A DNA stretch of 64,000 bases from Alteromonas australica (GCF_000730385.1 NZ_CP008849.1:1116001-1180000); one strand, 5' to 3'; positions 1 to 8,680 are shown, numbered from the stretch's first letter. A program made the numbers and translations. Notes: generated by a model not told the origin, from the sequence alone.

Positions 1-982
1 TTAAAAGCACAGCTATTTCATTTTTCTGCAATCGAGCTACTCGGCTGTCGGTGAAGTGGTGGTGATGAAGATTTAAGCTCTCATTAATTTCTTTGATTAA
101 GGACTGAAGACGTTTTTTCCGAGTTTCTGGCTTAGAGCGAAGAAACGCGTCTTTACCTCCAGAAAAGCGAATGAGAAATACGCAGTTAACGCCATCTGTA
201 TCCCGAAAGGCCAGCTGCCCTTTTAAAATAGAAATAAAGTACTCGCGATTGGCGAGCCCAGACTCTTCATCAAACTGTGTTCTAAAGCGCATCAGATCTA
301 AACGGGAATTTTCTTCGTTCATGATACGCTCGGAATTACGAGCAAGTTGGTTCATCGCTTTAACAACCCGCTTCAATTCAAGTGTACGAGGAATGCTAAG
401 TTGCACAAAGCGCATCTTGCTAAACAGTTCAGCTTGTTCAACCACCCCGTCGAGGGGGCGCATAATAAGTCGAAGCGCCCAAGCCCCAATAAGTCCAGCG
501 ATAAAGCCGACTATAGACAGCCCAACAATTAGGCGTAACGTCGCCCGCCACATCGCTGCTAGTGCAAATGAAGTATCTGTTTGTACAAATACGGAACCGT
601 ACTGCCCCCAACCTTCACTCACTTGCGCCATACCTACATCTACTTCCGGGGTGAATAAACGGGCAAACCATCGGGGTGTATTTTCATCTAATTGCACGGG
701 GTGAGTATACTGCGACACAATTTTCCCGTCGCTTTTCACGAGATATATCGACGCGTAATGCCCAATATCGAACTGGGACATAATAAAAAGGTCGAGGGTG
801 TCGTGGTCTTTTTCTAGGTTACTTAGTGTCAACGCGAGCATGCTCGCATTGTCTAAATTTTTGGCGTAAAGTTGCTCTTCGACATAACGTTTAGTGGTAA
901 AGCCGTGAATGGTTACACTGCCTGCAATGGCAACAAAGATAACGACTATAACAGCAAGCCATAACTCTTTTGTTATTGACAT
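1..982 (-). CDS. lapD: LapD-like c-di-GMP receptor (GGDEF/EAL type), 3' part outside the window
   Basis: Inner-membrane receptor expected to sense cytoplasmic c-di-GMP and to bind or release the periplasmic protease LapG. Translation from the ATG at 982 (good Shine-Dalgarno GAGGAG just upstream) gives an N-terminal membrane segment (about residues 7-28), a ~120-residue periplasmic region containing a GWGQYGSV motif, a second membrane segment (about 148-170), a HAMP-like stretch, then the start of a GGDEF-type domain (DEESGLANR). The EAL part would lie beyond the left edge. The start follows the lapG stop by 7 bases, so the two form an operon. The LapD call rests on this architecture plus the LapG neighbour. 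Alone it could be called a generic GGDEF/EAL protein. Confidence 0.8.
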   Translation of the reverse strand, partial: MSITKELWLAVIVVIFVAIAGSVTIHGFTTKRYVEEQLYAKNLDNASMLALTLSNLEKDHDTLDLFIMSQFDIGHYASIYLVKSDGKIVSQYTHPVQLDENTPRWFARLFTPEVDVGMAQVSEGWGQYGSVFVQTDTSFALAAMWRATLRLIVGLSIVGFIAGLIGAWALRLIMRPLDGVVEQAELFSKMRFVQLSIPRTLELKRVVKAMNQLARNSERIMNEENSRLDLMRFRTQFDEESGLANREYFISILKGQLAFRDTDGVNCVFLIRFSGGKDAFLRSKPETRKKRLQSLIKEINESLNLHHHHFTDSRVARLQKNEIAVLL

Positions 983-989
983 AGACTCC

Positions 990-1670
990 TCAGGACGGTC
1001 TTCTAATTCCTTCTTTCTTCATGCGCTCAATCACGTTGCGCCACCTGGATAGTCTACTGGTAGAAGTTGATACTTGTTTAGATTTCCCCGGTGCCCATAT
1101 ACCCGCGTCATTAAAACTAAATACGGGTATTAAATCGGTACGTTCGGCACCAGGTAAAATATCGGAAACAAGGCTGTCTAACACTAAAGGGTCTGATTCG
1201 GGTGTATCGTAATAACCCAACACCATATGCGCTTGCGTCACTCGGCTTCTACCAATCTTCGCTTTAACATAGATAAGACGAAGTTTAGTACTATCGATAC
1301 CTAAGTGTAGCAGAGCTACGTATTTTGCAATGGCATAATCCTCACAATCTCCGCGAGAATGACCAATTAATTCGGCTGGGGTTGCCCAATAGTCTTTTTG
1401 TTTGAATACAACGTCATCCGTTGCATATTGGATATGGGTGTCAAAAAATTGGTTGATACCTTCCAGTTGTGCGTTGACTGGCAGTCCATTTAGATTGCTC
1501 AATACAGTCTGCAACTGTTCTACGTGATTAGCTCTTTGGGCGCCGAATCTTTTTTCTACTTCCTGTTTTAAGATCGGAAACTCTATGGACAAGTGTTCCT
1601 TCACGTTTTGCCCAGTCACCATAAGAGCCAAAAATATTAATATATTTGACGCTATTACTGAAAAGGTCAT
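990..1670 (-). CDS. lapG: LapG-like periplasmic cysteine protease (transglutaminase-like, BTLCP family)
   Basis: Periplasmic calcium-dependent protease family that cleaves the N-terminal retention region of large surface adhesins (LapA type), releasing cells from surfaces when c-di-GMP is low. The 226-residue protein has an N-terminal hydrophobic signal (about residues 4-20). The expected catalytic triad is visible: Cys109 in RGDCEDYA, His148 in QAHMVLGYY, and Asp165 in LVLDSL. It is followed after 7 bases by lapD, its usual partner. No LapA-type adhesin gene is in the window, so the substrate must be encoded elsewhere. Confidence 0.88.
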   Translation of the reverse strand: MTFSVIASNILIFLALMVTGQNVKEHLSIEFPILKQEVEKRFGAQRANHVEQLQTVLSNLNGLPVNAQLEGINQFFDTHIQYATDDVVFKQKDYWATPAELIGHSRGDCEDYAIAKYVALLHLGIDSTKLRLIYVKAKIGRSRVTQAHMVLGYYDTPESDPLVLDSLVSDILPGAERTDLIPVFSFNDAGIWAPGKSKQVSTSTSRLSRWRNVIERMKKEGIRRPS

Positions 1671-1825
1671 GTGATTTGTTGTTTATTATTATACGAAAGT
1701 ATAAGTACCATACCGAGAGTATCTACTTAAATATGTATAAATCTTTATACTTATGTATAGGTATACCACGGCCTGCTGATTAAACCAACCGTGAAATACG
1801 AAAGGGGCATGTGTTGAGTTCGGCG

Positions 1826-2998
1826 TTATTTTTTTATAACGAAGTCGTTCTCTTGAATGTTAATGATGACGTTAGCGTCTTTATGGCGAACTTGTGCAGA
1901 ATTGCTATACGCCGATTCAACGATAAAAACTCCCGGATAAATATTATATTGTAAGTAGGTTTCGCCACGACCATCTGTAAATTGCCGTGTTTGATAAATA
2001 TATAGCTCATCATTTGGCATTACGCCATTATCTCTGCCTAAAGAAACGGTGACATTTGTATTATTGGCTTGTAGCACCCTACCGGTAAGAGGTTGGCAAG
2101 AGGTGGTTTCTTCAAGGTCGACAATGAATTTTGCCACTTGCTTATCAATCGCTTTTCCGTAGGCGGTTGACCAAAACGATTGTGAGTATTCGTCTAATTC
2201 AGCAAAGCGATCAAAGGGCCAAGTATCTTGTGTTTGGTATGTTCGTTGGAATAGCTTACCGCCGTTAAGGCCATCGTAAACGGCGACATCAAAAGCGAAA
2301 TAGCGGGTAGCGTCTTCATCGGCCCAAAAGGCCAACCGAGAAGGGGGTTCTCGGGTCACGCTCAGGTCGGTAATTTCCCCTACTAAAACAAATTGAGCGT
2401 CAGCCACTTTTGCTAGCTCTCTAACATTGGCGGGCAACGTAGATGGAGACCAGTAGGTAGTATAAGGTGCAATATAGGACAATTTGGCGTAAGTGCCATG
2501 AGTGTCCATCAGCGTAGCTAAGTGACGGGTAAACGCAGCAGGAAAGTCGGCGATTTGTCCATCTAAAAGGTGCTCTCTATTGGCAACAGAGAAATAGCTA
2601 CTAGCAACGTGCTTGGTGTATTCACTGGCTTTACATATTTGTTCTTTTGGAAATATGTCAGCACGAATGGTAACGGTAACATAGTCGCTATGCCACACTT
2701 CATCCACAAGCTCTACTTGGTTTACTTCACCTGTGCTACTAATAGTTATATCTTCGCTTTCTAATAAGCCGTTGGTTAATTGCTGAACACTGTTTATCGA
2801 TGCGCCAGCAAACAACAGGGCCTGTTTAAGCGCTTCCTCAGTGGCGGCTTTGCGGGCGCTATGTTTATCGCCCTTCATTATAATTGCCTGGCCTTTAGCT
2901 TCGTACCAAACGGCATTTACTTGCCCTACATATAATGCCAGTAGGCAAATAAGCGCCATGAATATGCAATGCGAAGACTTATTTTTCTGTGCGAACAC
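1826..2998 (-). CDS. flgT: Flagellar H-ring assembly protein FlgT
   Basis: Periplasmic protein of the H ring that surrounds the basal body of polar flagella in Vibrio-like bacteria and helps fix the stator. The 390-residue product has a signal peptide (cut expected after about Ala29, QVNA). Next comes an N-terminal FlgT domain with the family's WYEAKGQA start and an ATEEALKQALLFAGA helix, then a middle domain with a TolB-N-like region (about 140-290), and a C-terminal SH3-like part (GRDNGVMPNDELYIY). Length and domain order are typical. It is divergent from flgP across a 439-base gap. flgO, often next to these genes in Vibrio, is not seen. Confidence 0.88.
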   Translation of the reverse strand: MFAQKNKSSHCIFMALICLLALYVGQVNAVWYEAKGQAIIMKGDKHSARKAATEEALKQALLFAGASINSVQQLTNGLLESEDITISSTGEVNQVELVDEVWHSDYVTVTIRADIFPKEQICKASEYTKHVASSYFSVANREHLLDGQIADFPAAFTRHLATLMDTHGTYAKLSYIAPYTTYWSPSTLPANVRELAKVADAQFVLVGEITDLSVTREPPSRLAFWADEDATRYFAFDVAVYDGLNGGKLFQRTYQTQDTWPFDRFAELDEYSQSFWSTAYGKAIDKQVAKFIVDLEETTSCQPLTGRVLQANNTNVTVSLGRDNGVMPNDELYIYQTRQFTDGRGETYLQYNIYPGVFIVESAYSNSAQVRHKDANVIINIQENDFVIKK

Positions 2999-3437
2999 AA
3001 GCGCCCCTCAGCTTAGTTTTATGTTGCTCTAAAGCATTTTACCTTGCGCTATTGCTCTACCCAGGCAGGGTGGTTGTTGTCCGCACGCACTGGGTGTCAA
3101 AAAAGCTTCACCACACAAGGTTACTTTCATATATAGATGAGTGTAAGCGAATAGAGTGCCAAAAATACAAAATGTGATGAAGACAGCGGTCACCATCGGT
3201 GGTTTGGTCTCATTTATTAAGTGTCAATTCACTGACTTTCACATTTAGGCGCAAACTTTGCTTTCAGTTTTAGTCACACGTGATAAAGCACGTCAACCGC
3301 TTGGCTGTCACCTTGGGTTTAACCTTATCGATGCAGTCAAACTAACTCAGTTCAGTCTATTGCGTTAGCGAGAGTGTGTCAGCGTGAATAATAGCGGTTT
3401 ATCAGTCAAGTAGGACGGTCATTTTAAGGTTACCAAT
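2999..3437. other. Divergent intergenic region between flgT and flgP
   Basis: 439 bases without a convincing gene. The rightward half carries a sigma54-like site (3247-3262, listed separately). The short ORFs that cross it have no family resemblance and no good ribosome site. No clear promoter for flgT was found on the minus strand; a weak GG-N10-GC candidate around 3045-3065 deviates at most other positions. Confidence 0.6.
3247..3262 (+). promoter_or_regulatory. sigma54 (-24/-12) promoter for flgP
   Basis: AGGCGCAAACTTTGCT has GG and GC exactly 10 bases apart and a TTTGC -12 element. It differs from the TGGCAC consensus at the first and fifth bases. It lies about 175 bases before the flgP start. 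Confidence 0.5.
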
Positions 3438-3929
3438 ATGAAAATGGTGAAAAGGCGTATTAAGCATTCGGTGATGTTGCTGACATCAGTCTTGGTTAGC
3501 GCCAGTATTTTGTCTGGATGCAGCCTGTTTGTAGACAAACATGTTGAATGGGAAACCGTGGAACCGGAATCTTACCCTACACTGACGGCGGTGGGGTATG
3601 CGCCCATTGCTTCTCAGCGTGGAGAAAGCGAAACCGTTAAAATGTTGATGGCAATTAAAGCGTCAAAGTTAGAGGCGTATCGAGAGCTTGCTGAGCAAGT
3701 GTATGGGCAACGTATCGAGGGAAGTCAATCACTCTCAAGCCTTGTTGTATCAAATGAAACCTTAAAGGCGTCAGTAGAAGGCGTCATTCGCGGGGCAAAA
3801 ATTATAAAAAGCTATCCGGTTGGTGAAGATACCTACGCCACAGAATTAGAATTAGACATGCAGCGGGTATACGACATTTACCTTTCAACGGCAAAACCTC
3901 GGCGAATTAAAGACATTAAATATTACTAG
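3438..3929 (+). CDS. flgP: FlgP-like outer-membrane lipoprotein (LPP20 family)
   Basis: Lipoprotein of the LPP20/FlgP family, a flagellar outer-membrane or H-ring component needed for stable polar flagella in Vibrio. The 163-residue protein has a basic N terminus, a hydrophobic signal and a lipobox SILSGC with the lipidated Cys28, followed by Ser29. The mature part has the family pattern with AIKASKLEAYRELAEQVYG and an ending in DMQRVYDIYLS. A second in-frame ATG lies two codons downstream of the chosen start; the spacing to AAGG favours neither strongly. It stands alone, divergent from flgT and convergent with flgN across a shared terminator. Confidence 0.85.
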   Translation: MKMVKRRIKHSVMLLTSVLVSASILSGCSLFVDKHVEWETVEPESYPTLTAVGYAPIASQRGESETVKMLMAIKASKLEAYRELAEQVYGQRIEGSQSLSSLVVSNETLKASVEGVIRGAKIIKSYPVGEDTYATELELDMQRVYDIYLSTAKPRRIKDIKYY

Positions 3930-3961
3930 CCGTTAGCTTCAAGCGTCATGAGAAGAAATAG

Positions 3962-3994
3962 AAAAAGGGTGCAATATCAATTGCACCCTTTTTC
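3962..3994. terminator. Bidirectional intrinsic terminator between flgP and flgN
   Basis: An A-run leads into AAGGGTGCAAT, a short loop and ATTGCACCCTT followed by a T-run. The stem is about 11-13 base pairs and symmetrical, so it can serve both convergent genes. Confidence 0.85.
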
Positions 3995-4021
3995 TTTAAA
4001 GATCGAGGAGGGTGAAAAATA

Positions 4022-4453
4022 CTAGGCGCTTACACCTGAACCTAAACGCCCACCGTTGGGCTTGCCTTTTTTGTCATAGGTTAGGGATTCTTTTGCGCGC
4101 ACTTCTAACATAAGATTACGTAAGTGAGTCAGACGAAGCTGACCTTGCTCCACTGCCTTTTGGTTGACACTGGTTTTATACTTACATTCATCTAATATCT
4201 GAGCCGCCGATTGCATTAAGCTTTCTGCCTCTTCAGGCAAACTACCCGATTTTTTCTCTGCTTGATAAACGGGCTCAATTTGCCTATCTGCAGCTTGAAT
4301 CGCTTCAAGTAGCTCGGCTTTTTGTTCCAGCAAACTCGTTAGTGCTTCAGCATCACGGGCACTTATCAAGTGAAGTTCCTGCTCAAGTAGTTGCGCTAAT
4401 TGAGACAAGTTTTCAACTTGTTGCTGTAATGCTGAGGTAAGTGTGCTGGTCAT
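4022..4453 (-). CDS. flgN: FlgN flagellar export chaperone for hook-filament junction proteins
   Basis: Cytoplasmic chaperone that keeps FlgK and FlgL export-competent. The 143-residue product is predicted almost entirely helical. A long N-terminal helical stretch (VENLSQLAQLLEQELHLIS) and a second helical region rich in Glu and Gln match the FlgN family, and the C-terminal tail is Gly- and Lys-rich. I chose the ATG at 4453 rather than the in-frame GTG at 4459: the TTAGG ribosome site is too close to the GTG. It follows flgM by about 30 bases in the same operon. Confidence 0.87.
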   Translation of the reverse strand: MTSTLTSALQQQVENLSQLAQLLEQELHLISARDAEALTSLLEQKAELLEAIQAADRQIEPVYQAEKKSGSLPEEAESLMQSAAQILDECKYKTSVNQKAVEQGQLRLTHLRNLMLEVRAKESLTYDKKGKPNGGRLGSGVSA

Positions 4454-4485
4454 AATCACCTAACTAAATGTTAATGCAACTGTGG

Positions 4486-4815
4486 TTAATCGGCGCCAAA
4501 AATCTCTGATTCAGCCTTGGCGATTTTATTGGCTAACACTTCAGGGTTAACCTTGTACTCGCCGCTTTGAATCGCTTTTTTAAGACGATCTACTTTTTCC
4601 TGATTAACAGGCGCTTCAGTACCTTTTTTCTGTACTTGATTCAATTGTTGCGCAGATTGCGTCAGCGACACCGAATCTTGACGGGGCGCACTTTGCGTCT
4701 TTGCAGCGACATCTGACGCTTGCTGTTGAGACTGTTGCGTCTGATTCTGCTGCGAAATTTTTGTATTATCAACGGGTGTTTTTGGTAACCCATTGTTTAC
4801 ATTGTTAATTGCCAT
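4486..4815 (-). CDS. flgM: FlgM anti-sigma28 factor
   Basis: Binds FliA (sigma28) and blocks late flagellar genes until it is exported through the finished hook. The 109-residue protein has a Gln/Asn-rich, probably disordered N-terminal half and the conserved FlgM core in its second half (DSVSLTQSAQQL, then DRLKKAIQSGEYKVNPEVLA). Length is normal for the family. Its own promoter is a near-perfect sigma28 site, so FlgM expression is under the factor it inhibits. flgN follows in the operon and flgA precedes it on the same strand. Confidence 0.93.
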   Translation of the reverse strand: MAINNVNNGLPKTPVDNTKISQQNQTQQSQQQASDVAAKTQSAPRQDSVSLTQSAQQLNQVQKKGTEAPVNQEKVDRLKKAIQSGEYKVNPEVLANKIAKAESEIFGAD

Positions 4816-4850
4816 AGTCTTTCTCCACTACCTATTCACCTCAGTATATA

Positions 4851-4877
4851 TTATCGGCCCTTCATGCTTTTTCTTTA
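4851..4877 (-). promoter_or_regulatory. sigma28 promoter for flgMN
   Basis: On the minus strand: TAAA, a 15-base spacer, then GCCGATAA, which matches the enterobacterial FliA consensus. It lies about 36 bases upstream of the flgM start. Confidence 0.85.
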
Positions 4878-4918
4878 GGCTTTTTTGAGATGAAAATGCA
4901 GTCTTTTAAATCGCTATT

Positions 4919-5638
4919 TTACAAGTGTACCACGACTTCTTTCGCACTGGCGACTTCGGCTATTACCGTATTTTGACTGCTCGTGTTTGTCACCCTAATT
5001 GTATCACCAATGACACCATCTTGTTCGGCGATTCCAGCAGTCTTCACCGCCATAGTGCCAATATGGGCTTTAATGGTTATTCTGTCACCTTTACATACAA
5101 AACACAGCATATTTGATTGTATGGCTTGACCATCGACCACTCTACGTTTCATGCGGGCGCCAATTAAACTGTTCAGGTCTGTGAAGGCCGTATATCTTAG
5201 GCGCCGAATATCCACATCGGCGAGGGTTAAGTTATCGGCACCTAAAACGGTTCCTGGACTCACTGCACCAGACGTGACAACAATTTGTTTTGTTCTACTA
5301 ACTTGCGCACTGGTAAAGAGATACCAATCGTTATTTTGACAACTAACACGAACAGAAATATACGACTGTTTGAGTGCTTCGTCTGATGCATAGTACTGAA
5401 ACCCTGTGGGGCACTGAGGAATACTTATCCTATCGTCTATCTTCACAATACGTATGTCGATGTTAGTATCTTCGTCGCTAGGACTAAGTACTGACATTAA
5501 ATATTTTTGCGCACCTTGTTGAACTTTTTCATGTAAGTCAGCAGCATTACAAGGGAATGTTGCAATGGAAAACATCATGACAAAAAGTGCATATTGCCAT
5601 TGTTCTATCGTAAAAAATTTGTGTTTTAAAATATTCAT
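4919..5638 (-). CDS. flgA: FlgA, P-ring assembly chaperone
   Basis: Periplasmic chaperone for FlgI polymerisation into the P ring. The 239-residue product has a hydrophobic export signal ending near Ala32-33 (FPCNAAD), an N-terminal domain, then a SAF-like domain (about 115-180, with GAVSPGTVLGADNLTLADVD) and the C-terminal beta domain (KGDRITIKAH, GDTIRVTN, EVASAKEVVV) typical of the family. It lies just upstream of flgMN on the same strand, as in many polar systems. It is divergent from cheV. Confidence 0.93.
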   Translation of the reverse strand: MNILKHKFFTIEQWQYALFVMMFSIATFPCNAADLHEKVQQGAQKYLMSVLSPSDEDTNIDIRIVKIDDRISIPQCPTGFQYYASDEALKQSYISVRVSCQNNDWYLFTSAQVSRTKQIVVTSGAVSPGTVLGADNLTLADVDIRRLRYTAFTDLNSLIGARMKRRVVDGQAIQSNMLCFVCKGDRITIKAHIGTMAVKTAGIAEQDGVIGDTIRVTNTSSQNTVIAEVASAKEVVVHL

Positions 5639-5707
5639 GGCTACTTTTCGTGTTCAGTTACTTAGATATTGTCTATGCTTATCAGATAAGAATGCATGCA
5701 ATGTTCA

Positions 5708-5767
5708 TTCAAACGGCACAGTAAGGATAACGAAATGGCAATAAGTGTCATTTTTCTGTCGTTTGAA
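5708..5767. repeat. Inverted repeat in the flgA-cheV divergent region
   Basis: TTCAAACGGCACAG (5708-5721) and CTGTCGTTTGAA (5756-5767) are near-complementary arms separated by about 34 bases, with one indel or mismatch. The layout suits a two-site operator or a cruciform. No regulator can be named from sequence. Confidence 0.4.
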
Positions 5768-5845
5768 CGGCTATTATTTAGTGATATTGTCTATTTTCAA
5801 TAAGAGAAGGCAATGATCATGCCCAGAATTAAAAAGAGGTGACAC

Positions 5846-6775
5846 ATGTCGGGTATTTTGGATTCAGTTAACCAACGCACGCAGCTCGTTGGGCAAAACC
5901 GGCTAGAGTTATTATTGTTTAGGTTAAATGGCCGACAGCGCTTTGGTATCAACGTTTTTAAAGTTCGTGAAGTACTTCAGTGCCCACCTTTAACGTCGAT
6001 GCCAAAGTTGAACACTTTAGTTCGTGGTGTGGCGCATATTCGTGGGCAAACTATTTCTGTCATCGACTTGAGTATGGCGACAGGGGGTCGTCGTATAGAA
6101 GACTTGTCAAACGCGTTTATTGTCATTGCAGAATATAATCGCTCCGTACAAGGTTTTTTGGTGGGGGCCGTTGAACGTATCATCAACACAAATTGGGATG
6201 CGATTATGCCACCGCCCCAAGGTACCGGCAGAGCAAGTTATCTTACTGCGGTGACAGAAGTAGAAAACGAATTGATTGAAATTCTTGATGTTGAAAAAAT
6301 CTTGAATGAAATCTCACCACTGAATGCCGATGTAAGTGCTGACGTCGCCGAAGGGCTTACTACCGAAGGTAAAGAAGACAAGATTATCTTTATTGCTGAC
6401 GATTCTGCCGTGGCGAGAAATCAGGTGAAGAAAGCACTGACAACCCTTGGCCTGGAAATCGAGTTAGCTAAAAATGGACTAGAAGCCTTGAACCGTTTGA
6501 AGGAAATTGCCGAAGAGTACGGTGATGTAACAAACCGAGTTGGCGTACTTGTATCGGACATTGAAATGCCAGAAATGGATGGTTACACGCTTACCGCTGA
6601 AATAAAAAATACGCCACAGTTACAGAAACTTCATGTGGTTTTGCATACGTCACTGAGTGGGGTATTCAACCAAGCTATGGTACAGAAGGTGGGAGCCGAT
6701 GATTTCATTGCGAAATTCCACCCCGATGAACTGGCTACGGCAGTTCAGAAATGGCTTATGAAAGATTGTGAATAA
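5846..6775 (+). CDS. cheV: CheV chemotaxis coupling protein (CheW-receiver)
   Basis: Couples chemoreceptors to CheA and can be tuned by phosphorylation. The 309-residue protein has an N-terminal CheW domain (about residues 15-160, with VRGVAHIRGQTISVIDL) and a C-terminal receiver domain (about 178-305). The receiver has the acidic pocket Asp185-Asp186, the phospho-acceptor Asp238 in LVSDIEMPEMDG, and Lys290. Length is typical. The cheR gene follows 15 bases later, the usual cheV-cheR pairing at the head of the polar flg cluster. Confidence 0.95.
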   Translation: MSGILDSVNQRTQLVGQNRLELLLFRLNGRQRFGINVFKVREVLQCPPLTSMPKLNTLVRGVAHIRGQTISVIDLSMATGGRRIEDLSNAFIVIAEYNRSVQGFLVGAVERIINTNWDAIMPPPQGTGRASYLTAVTEVENELIEILDVEKILNEISPLNADVSADVAEGLTTEGKEDKIIFIADDSAVARNQVKKALTTLGLEIELAKNGLEALNRLKEIAEEYGDVTNRVGVLVSDIEMPEMDGYTLTAEIKNTPQLQKLHVVLHTSLSGVFNQAMVQKVGADDFIAKFHPDELATAVQKWLMKDCE

Positions 6776-6790
6776 CGGAGCGGTCAGGGA

Positions 6791-7621
6791 TTGAACAGTA
6801 AAGATGTATCCCCGGAGAGTTATCTCAAGTTTAGGCAATTCTTAGAGCAACAATGTGGCATCGTGTTAGGTGAGAACAAACAATACCTAGTTCGAAGCCG
6901 CCTTGCCTCGCTTCTCTATAAATTTAATTACCCTAGTACAGATGCACTTATTGACGTTGTGGTAAAAGGCTATGACCGGACGTTATTGCAAAGTGTTATC
7001 GATGCGATGACCACAAATGAAACGCTGTGGTTTAGAGACAGTTATCCTTTCGATCTTTTAATCAAAGATCTGTTGCCTAAATTAGCCGAAAAGTCACAAA
7101 GAATAAGAATTTGGAGTGCGGCCTGTTCGTCTGGACAAGAGCCTTATTCCATTGCCATGTCTATACTAGAGTATCAAAAACAGCGTCCAGGTGCGTTACG
7201 AGGAGGGGTAGAAATTATTGCCACTGACCTGTCCTCGGAAATGCTAGAAAAGAGCGAGCAAGGGATTTATGATGAACTGTCATTGGCGCGTGGTTTATCT
7301 CCTCAACGTCGCCAAGCTTTCTTTCAAACTCACGCAAGCGGGCAAATGCAGCTTCGCCCTGAAGTTCGCAGAATGGTGTCATTTAAAAGCTTAAACCTGC
7401 TCAGTAGCTATGCCTCATTGGGCAGATTTGATGTGGTATTTTGCCGTAACGTACTGATTTATTTCTCAGCGGAAGTAAAACAAAAGATACTGCAACAAAT
7501 TGCCGCTCAATTGCAGCCAAGCGGTGTACTATTCCTTGGCGCTTCCGAATCTATCAGTGCCGCCAGTGATTTTTATGCCATGGTTAAATGCCATCCGGGG
7601 TTATATTATCAAAAGAAATAA
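6791..7621 (+). CDS. cheR: CheR chemoreceptor glutamate methyltransferase
   Basis: SAM-dependent methyltransferase that methylates glutamates of chemoreceptors for adaptation. The 276-residue length is standard. An N-terminal helical domain precedes the catalytic domain, with RIWSAACSSGQEPYS (SAM-binding loop), IATDLSSEMLE, FDVVFCRNVLIYF and FLGASES near the end. The likely start is TTG at 6791, with GGTCAGGG just before it; no ATG lies near. It is cotranscribed with cheV. Confidence 0.94.
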   Translation: MNSKDVSPESYLKFRQFLEQQCGIVLGENKQYLVRSRLASLLYKFNYPSTDALIDVVVKGYDRTLLQSVIDAMTTNETLWFRDSYPFDLLIKDLLPKLAEKSQRIRIWSAACSSGQEPYSIAMSILEYQKQRPGALRGGVEIIATDLSSEMLEKSEQGIYDELSLARGLSPQRRQAFFQTHASGQMQLRPEVRRMVSFKSLNLLSSYASLGRFDVVFCRNVLIYFSAEVKQKILQQIAAQLQPSGVLFLGASESISAASDFYAMVKCHPGLYYQKK

Positions 7622-7623
7622 TG

Positions 7624-7646
7624 CCTTTAAGTTTATGATTTAAAGG
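7624..7646 (+). terminator. Possible weak terminator after cheR
   Basis: CCTTTAA and TTAAAGG can pair around a 9-base loop, and the sequence continues into a T-rich stretch. The stem is AT-rich and short, so termination may be partial. Confidence 0.35.
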
Positions 7647-7705
7647 TGTTTGTTTCTCTAATTTCTTGCCAGTTCCGTATCTTACCTCTCGCTCATTCTT
7701 TGAAC

Positions 7706-7721
7706 TGGCATTTACCTTGCT
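7706..7721 (+). promoter_or_regulatory. sigma54 promoter for the flgBCDE operon
   Basis: TGGCATTTACCTTGCT: GG and GC are 10 bases apart, and both elements match the -24/-12 consensus closely. It is 73 bases upstream of flgB. Confidence 0.88.
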
Positions 7722-7793
7722 AGTAAATCTTCGTTAATAGCTAATTTTGTTGTATGCGGTATACAACAGCATTTTGCAGTTAGGAGTTTTATC

Positions 7794-8225
7794 ATGGCAA
7801 TTAATCTCGACAAGCTCGTTGGGTTCCATCAATCAGCCCTGTCTATTCGTACGGATAGAATGGAAGTGATTGCTGGCAACTTAGCGAATGCGAATACGCC
7901 GGGTTACAAAGCCAAAGACATTGATTTTAATAAAGCAATGGAATCCGCCATGCAACGGTCGGAAGGCACACGTACCTTAGGCGGCAATAGCCTGCTTAAA
8001 ACTCATGAAAATCACTTAGGTGGAAGCAGCACCTCTGTTGCATCAAATTTTGAAATGCAATACCGCGTACCTACGCAGCCTGATACCGGCGATGGAAATA
8101 CAGTAGAAGTGCAAGCCGAAAGAAATCGCTTTCTTGACAACGGCCTTCGCTACCAAGCTAGCCTTGAGTTTCTCAACGGTAAAATCAAAGGCATGAAAAA
8201 AGCCCTTAGTTCTGGAGGCCAGTAG
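7794..8225 (+). CDS. flgB: FlgB proximal rod protein
   Basis: Proximal rod subunit of the basal body in the periplasm. The 143-residue protein shows the axial-family N-terminal motif with AGNLANANTPGYKAKDIDF (around residues 28-46) and a C-terminal coiled-coil helix (ERNRFLDNGLRYQASLEFL). It has the usual length, starts a tight operon and is followed by flgC after two bases. Confidence 0.95.
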   Translation: MAINLDKLVGFHQSALSIRTDRMEVIAGNLANANTPGYKAKDIDFNKAMESAMQRSEGTRTLGGNSLLKTHENHLGGSSTSVASNFEMQYRVPTQPDTGDGNTVEVQAERNRFLDNGLRYQASLEFLNGKIKGMKKALSSGGQ

Positions 8226-8227
8226 CC

Positions 8228-8650
8228 ATGAGCTTATTTAATGTAATGTCAATTTCTAGCACAGGAATGGAAGCTGAAAATGTTCGCCTTAATACCACGG
8301 CAAGTAACATCGCCAACGCGAATACGGTAAGCAGCAGTTATGACCAAACCTACCGAGCACGCCACCCAGTATTTGCCACAGAGTTGCAGCAGGCTATGCA
8401 AGATCAGTCGAAGGGAGCAGGGGTATCTGTGCGTGGTATCGTTGAGAGTGATGCGCCATTGCAGGTGGAATATGCCCCTCATAATCCCATGGCGGATGCA
8501 GATGGGTATATCTACAAGCCAAATGTGAATATTGTAGAAGAAATGGCAAACATGATGTCAGCGTCTAAAGCTTATGAAACCAATGTTCAGGTTGCCGATA
8601 CCACTAAACGAATCTTTCGTCGTGTATTGCAATTAGGCCAAGGGCAATAA
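8228..8650 (+). CDS. flgC: FlgC proximal rod protein
   Basis: Proximal rod component. The 140-residue protein has the N-terminal axial motif TTASNIANANTVSSSYDQTY, the family's PNVNIVEEMANMMSASKAYE region and a helical C terminus. Expected length, and immediately behind flgB, which suggests translational coupling. Confidence 0.95.
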   Translation: MSLFNVMSISSTGMEAENVRLNTTASNIANANTVSSSYDQTYRARHPVFATELQQAMQDQSKGAGVSVRGIVESDAPLQVEYAPHNPMADADGYIYKPNVNIVEEMANMMSASKAYETNVQVADTTKRIFRRVLQLGQGQ

Positions 8651-8680
8651 CTTGCCGGTTAGGTAATTGAGGAATCAAAC

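Noticed and set aside
171..704. 177-codon plus-strand ORF at the left edge
   Set aside because: It is a shadow of the partial lapD gene on the minus strand. The lapD frame has the membrane, HAMP and GGDEF-type features and a proper start; this one has none.
1680..1825. Repeated GTATA/TATAC tracts between lapG and flgT
   Set aside because: AT-rich and loosely repetitive, but no clear unit length, symmetry or promoter that I could defend.
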